Origin: Saccoglossus kowalevskii
Lineage: Eukaryota > Hemichordata > Enteropneusta > Harrimaniidae
Length of the DNA: 34,850 nucleotides
Direction of reading: 5' to 3'
Assembly: GCF_000003605.2 (NCBI RefSeq)
Contig: NW_003116947.1
Location: 115,305 to 150,154, forward strand
Shown: positions 31,636 to 34,850 of the stretch, in pieces
How positions within the stretch are numbered: the stretch's first letter is position 1
How the letters are laid out: every line of letters begins with the position of its first letter
Program-made: the position numbers and the translations under genes
The notes under the pieces: generated by a model
What the model was told of the DNA's origin: nothing
The model's database searches: none
The model's input: the letters and a program-made list of their open reading frames with translations, nothing else

Positions 31636-33258
31636 ACCATGATGATAATATCACAATATATATTGCCACCAACTAAGGCCAGAACACTCATAGATTTCTT
31701 GAATCACCCACCTATCTAGTATTTTACTGGACTTTCAGGCCGATGTTATTCTTTTACGACAACATATGCCCTCAATTTTAAGAGACTATTTTCAACCGCA
31801 CGCTCGGGACACGGACCCAGTCGTCTTCGTTCATCCAATCTATGGAGTGAATACTTTGCTTGCGAAGCTGATATAATGGAACAAGTGGGCAGTGATTACT
31901 CATACATACATCTGTTTTTTCTGCTCAATACTTCATTGCTCGTCTACAAAACAGTTACATAACACACTTAAGAGCAATGTTCAGCCAGACATTATGTACT
32001 TTTAAACAGTAGCCATTACTGAAATGGATCAAGAATTTTTAGATCATACAATATCTCTATCGTGGTATCGTCTATTTCGGCAAAAGGGGTACGATTTTAA
32101 AAATGGAAATCAATAAATTCTAATAAATATATTAAAACTAATTGAGAATTGTGAGAATATTTCAAGAAATATTGTGGTTTAAGATAGAGAACCTCCTCGT
32201 TCTCGAAGTTTCCGGCTTTAATATCGTATCCTTTCTGCTAAGTTCTAGGACAAATTCCGGTGATTCTAAAACCTACATTGAACAAACTCCGGTTGGTTCT
32301 GGAACTACCTCGTCCAATTTGGCGGTCATTTTCTCCTTTCTTGGATAGTCTTCGAATCAACAAATATTGTTTTGTTTCCAAGGAAAACAAAGCCTTTGAC
32401 TTTAAGTCAGAACAATTTTCTTGTCACCATTTAAAATTTATTTATAGAAGTGGGCTTAAATTTATATGGAATTGGAATCTGTACACATTGCTGTGAAGAA
32501 CAGAATTAACAAGGAGTGCTCATCAAGCAACGTACACTTTTTTTTCTAAAGCTGCCAAATCCAATTAAGGACCTCAATTTATACTTGTTCAAGCGAGCAT
32601 TGTGGTGCCCCTATTGTTGTATTTAATGTTAATCTCACCGGGAAGTTCAGTTGCTAATTTCTAACTTTATTTAGCTACATATTAGTTAATGTAATTACCA
32701 TTATATTTTAACACATCTAAAATACTTCTTTCCTGGCCACAGAATGTAGATGGGATGTATTTCAACCATTATACTTCGTAAAATTAATTGGCAGGTAGTG
32801 ACCCATTAATCAGTTTCTCCCGCCCTGTAAAACTAATTTAAAAATATTTCACAACCAGACAGGCCTGGTATCTTCACCATCATGTGTATTTTGGAATAGT
32901 TCACTGGTTGTAATTACATCAACAGAGGCTTACATTGAATAGCTGTTACGTCATGCTTACATTTTACACATCTTTATGAGTGTTTTTTTCGTGTATAGCA
33001 CTAGACCGCGCAGAAAGTGTGGATTACTACTGGATACAAGTCAAGTCAGACAATGTCTATTATTAGGTGGTAATTAAATAGCACCTTATATGGGATTGTA
33101 TGACTCGAGTTTATATGACTTTCAAATTAGTTCTTCCACGTAAAGGGCGGTGGTCGTTGCGCTGCGCATGTGCGACATTTGTGTTGACAATCCAATGCGC
33201 TCTTCTAATGGAAAACACAAGTATGAGGTTTGACCTGGGCGCAACTTGCTCTAATTAC
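31636..33258. other. stretch without a supported gene
   Basis: Short open pieces occur near 32.1-32.35 kb on both strands (on the minus strand, a QKGYDIKAGNFENEEVLYLK reading after a CTTAGCAG acceptor-like site), too short to call. A T run and AT-rich flank otherwise. Confidence 0.3.
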
Positions 33259-33440
33259 CACCGGTGACTCATTCGATGCCTTCCAATCATCTAAAAAATA
33301 ACTAATTAACGCTTGGTAACGTCTCAGTTTGTACTCGTTGATCTGCGCAACATCAAAAGTCGCCATATTTGTTTATATATCTCGCGCATTCGTGGCGCGA
33401 CGACTACCGCCTTCAATAACAGCTCGCTTCAGCACGTTCA
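33100..33440. promoter_or_regulatory. CpG-rich promoter-like patch
   Basis: The patch contains TGCGCATGTGCG (33163-33174, one mismatch from the NRF1 palindrome), CCAAT words (near 33191 and 33283) and dense CpG (GCGCTGCGC, CTCGCGCATT, GGCGCGACG), set in AT-rich flanks. It contains the candidate minus-strand start at 33366. Promoter function is inferred from composition and motifs. Confidence 0.35.
33259..33366 (-). CDS. candidate first coding exon, unassigned
   Basis: ATG at 33366-33364 (context AAATATGGCG) opens MATFDVAQINEYKLRRYQ, then ALISYFLDDWKASNESPV. It runs exactly 36 codons to a donor-like GTAATT (33258), phase 0; if unspliced the frame continues 16 more codons to TAG. The sequence is rich in CpG and charged residues, with a helical LRRYQALISYFLDDW segment, and reads like genuine protein. 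The gene would run leftwards, and the minus-strand fragments at 31.6-30.8 kb could belong to it. No family recognised. Confidence 0.32.
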
Positions 33441-34010
33441 ATCAGAGTATACGCAATTATAAAGTAATTAGCTATCTAGTGATCTATTGTTTGGTGGCAA
33501 TAATAATTTCTTATATGATATGTATGTCTAGGTTGTATACAAACTAATTTAACAGTCCAACTTGTAATAATGAAAACGTAAAATAGATGCACACCCTTAT
33601 GTTAATGTTATCAGTTGACTTACATTAATAGTTGGTATTACGGCAGAGGTACTAATTATCATGCCACAGTCACTGCCCTATTAGGAACAGCTGAAAACGG
33701 CGTATAGTTGTTAATTCACAAGCCAAATTTTAAACATACACACATATATGTCTATAATTCTGTCTTCTCAAGCGAACCACTGTGTACATAATTCACGTTT
33801 TTTTGACATTTCCGAGTGATTTAATTGATTAGAAATAAAGCACTATTCCGTCATGCATTATAAAAATATAGCATTTGCTTCTCGTCCATTAGAAAAGTGT
33901 ATATAATATTTTCATAAAACCTACAAAACATATTAAATACATCACATTTTCACAAGGTAGTATAATAAATTGTTGTAGATTATGCACAAGTGCTTTCCCA
34001 AATAGTCATA

Positions 34011-34018
34011 TGACGTCA
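34011..34018. promoter_or_regulatory. TGACGTCA palindrome (CRE-like) 1
   Basis: Perfect consensus; first of three near the right edge. Confidence 0.35.
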
Positions 34019-34382
34019 TTGTTGATGTTCATGTTTGAAACATATTTTCATCAAAATAAAATATGTATACGAACAATATGTAGGTGAGTGTTCGTCTGGA
34101 TTAGCAGATTCTCGATCATTGCCCCAGGAAATTGAGTATATTATGAGGTTGTATAACGTTTTTATTATACATCTTTTCCTTCCAAGGATACATCATGGGA
34201 TGCCGAAATCCAAAAAGTTTATAACAGAATCAGCGAACTACTTTGTATTGAGTCCGGTCAAACCATGGTAGCAGCCATGTTTGTTTTTATTATTAGAGGA
34301 CGCTTACGCGCTTAATCCATTCCATATTTGGAATTCGCATTTCCTTATATTGTATGATGTAAATATCCCGTAAAATTACGCA

Positions 34383-34404
34383 AAATTACGGAACGCCGTA
34401 ATTT
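34383..34404. repeat. 9-bp inverted repeat with 4-nt loop
   Basis: AAATTACGG / AACG / CCGTAATTT, preceded by a near-copy AAAATTACG. A short stable stem; function unknown. Confidence 0.5.
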
Positions 34405-34585
34405 GTGGCGTTACAATGACAGATGTATAATAATAGTTAATAATTACGAACTTGTTGCCATAGATTTAAAGTGGAACACAAAATATGAAGAAAGGAAGTG
34501 ACTTTCAATTTACCTTCATATTTTAACAGAACAAAATTCATCATATTCTGATTGTTATTTAGTAGACACATTGATAAATATGAGA

Positions 34586-34593
34586 TGACGTCA
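34586..34593. promoter_or_regulatory. TGACGTCA palindrome (CRE-like) 2
   Basis: Perfect consensus, context GAGATGACGTCATAAC. Confidence 0.35.
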
Positions 34594-34809
34594 TAACAGG
34601 CACAAAACAGACGACAATATATTTACAATACATAAATGTAATCCCTGGAACCGCTTTGTTCGATCAGCTTTAATGTTGAACCGTAAAGGTAAATACAATT
34701 GTAGGAATGTGATTTATTCGAACGATCACTTGGTATAAGGTTTTAGAGACACATATCCAATATATAGTTTGTTACATGGTCATAAATTTTTACCTAATGA
34801 CAGTTGATA

Positions 34810-34817
34810 TGACGTCA
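34810..34817. promoter_or_regulatory. TGACGTCA palindrome (CRE-like) 3
   Basis: Perfect consensus 40 bp from the right end of the window, context GATATGACGTCATGTT. Confidence 0.35.
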
Positions 34818-34850
34818 TGTTTTTCACAATCGAACCGCAATTAGCCGAAC

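Larger units (their letters stand above)
33441..34850. other. right flank without a supported gene
   Basis: It contains three TGACGTCA sites and an inverted repeat at 34383-34404. A plus-strand ORF at 34035-34271 has no splice or family support. Confidence 0.35.

Noticed and set aside
32142-32496. Two overlapping plus-strand ORFs
   Set aside because: No acceptor/donor arrangement, no recognised domain, and a competing minus-strand reading of similar quality.
1-34850. CRISPR array, bacterial defence island or phage module
   Set aside because: Spliced gene structure, repeat content and lack of operons show animal DNA; no direct-repeat/spacer array was seen.

Overview
The window is nuclear DNA from an animal, most likely a marine invertebrate and possibly a bivalve mollusc. 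Evidence: AT-rich composition; a spliced gene with GT..AG introns and AATAAA signals; no operons or long ORFs; a decayed Ty3/gypsy retrotransposon; many short interspersed repeats; frequent TACATGTA-like words; and roughly 160-bp tandem units of the size known from bivalve pearl/BIV160-type elements. The taxon is an inference.

Layout. Bases 1-13,100 are CpG-poor, with a T excess on the + strand in the lines I looked at. They hold the 3' end of one convincing plus-strand gene: three phase-compatible coding exons (8825-8925, 10385-10562, 11353-11532). These encode the last ~152 residues of a coiled-coil protein with a Gly/Ser/Pro-rich linker and an acidic tail containing a KEN tripeptide. The rest looks intronic, with old repeats: a 92-bp tandem duplication, a 114-bp fold-back, a 447-bp element with terminal inverted repeats inside an intron, and a ~160-bp tandem repeat family.

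Beyond about 13.2 kb CpG becomes about four times denser and no long gene is evident. The region holds a tRNA-derived, possibly dimeric, SINE-like element (13.2 kb); a second copy of the ~160-bp repeat family (15.1-15.6 kb); a minus-strand candidate gene for a small secreted protein (18,685 down to 17,894); a minisatellite (21.05 kb); a 211-N assembly gap flanked by a perfect 40-bp inverted repeat (21.54-21.86 kb); and a 56-bp tandem repeat (22.0 kb).

From 25.77 down to about 23.9 kb lies a minus-strand Ty3/gypsy remnant: one LTR, primer-binding site, gag start, two zinc knuckles, protease motif and broken reverse transcriptase. It lacks integrase and a second LTR. Further right are weak exon candidates (27.1, 28.1, 30.9-31.6, 33.3 kb), a repeat-rich C/G-run patch (29.0-29.3 kb), a CpG-rich promoter-like patch (33.15-33.4 kb) and three perfect TGACGTCA sites within 0.8 kb of the right edge.

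I saw no rRNA, intact tRNA, CRISPR array or gene cluster that would amount to a new molecular system. The most useful leads are the CpG boundary that appears to mark the end of a transcription unit, the small secreted-protein candidates, and the structured repeats.
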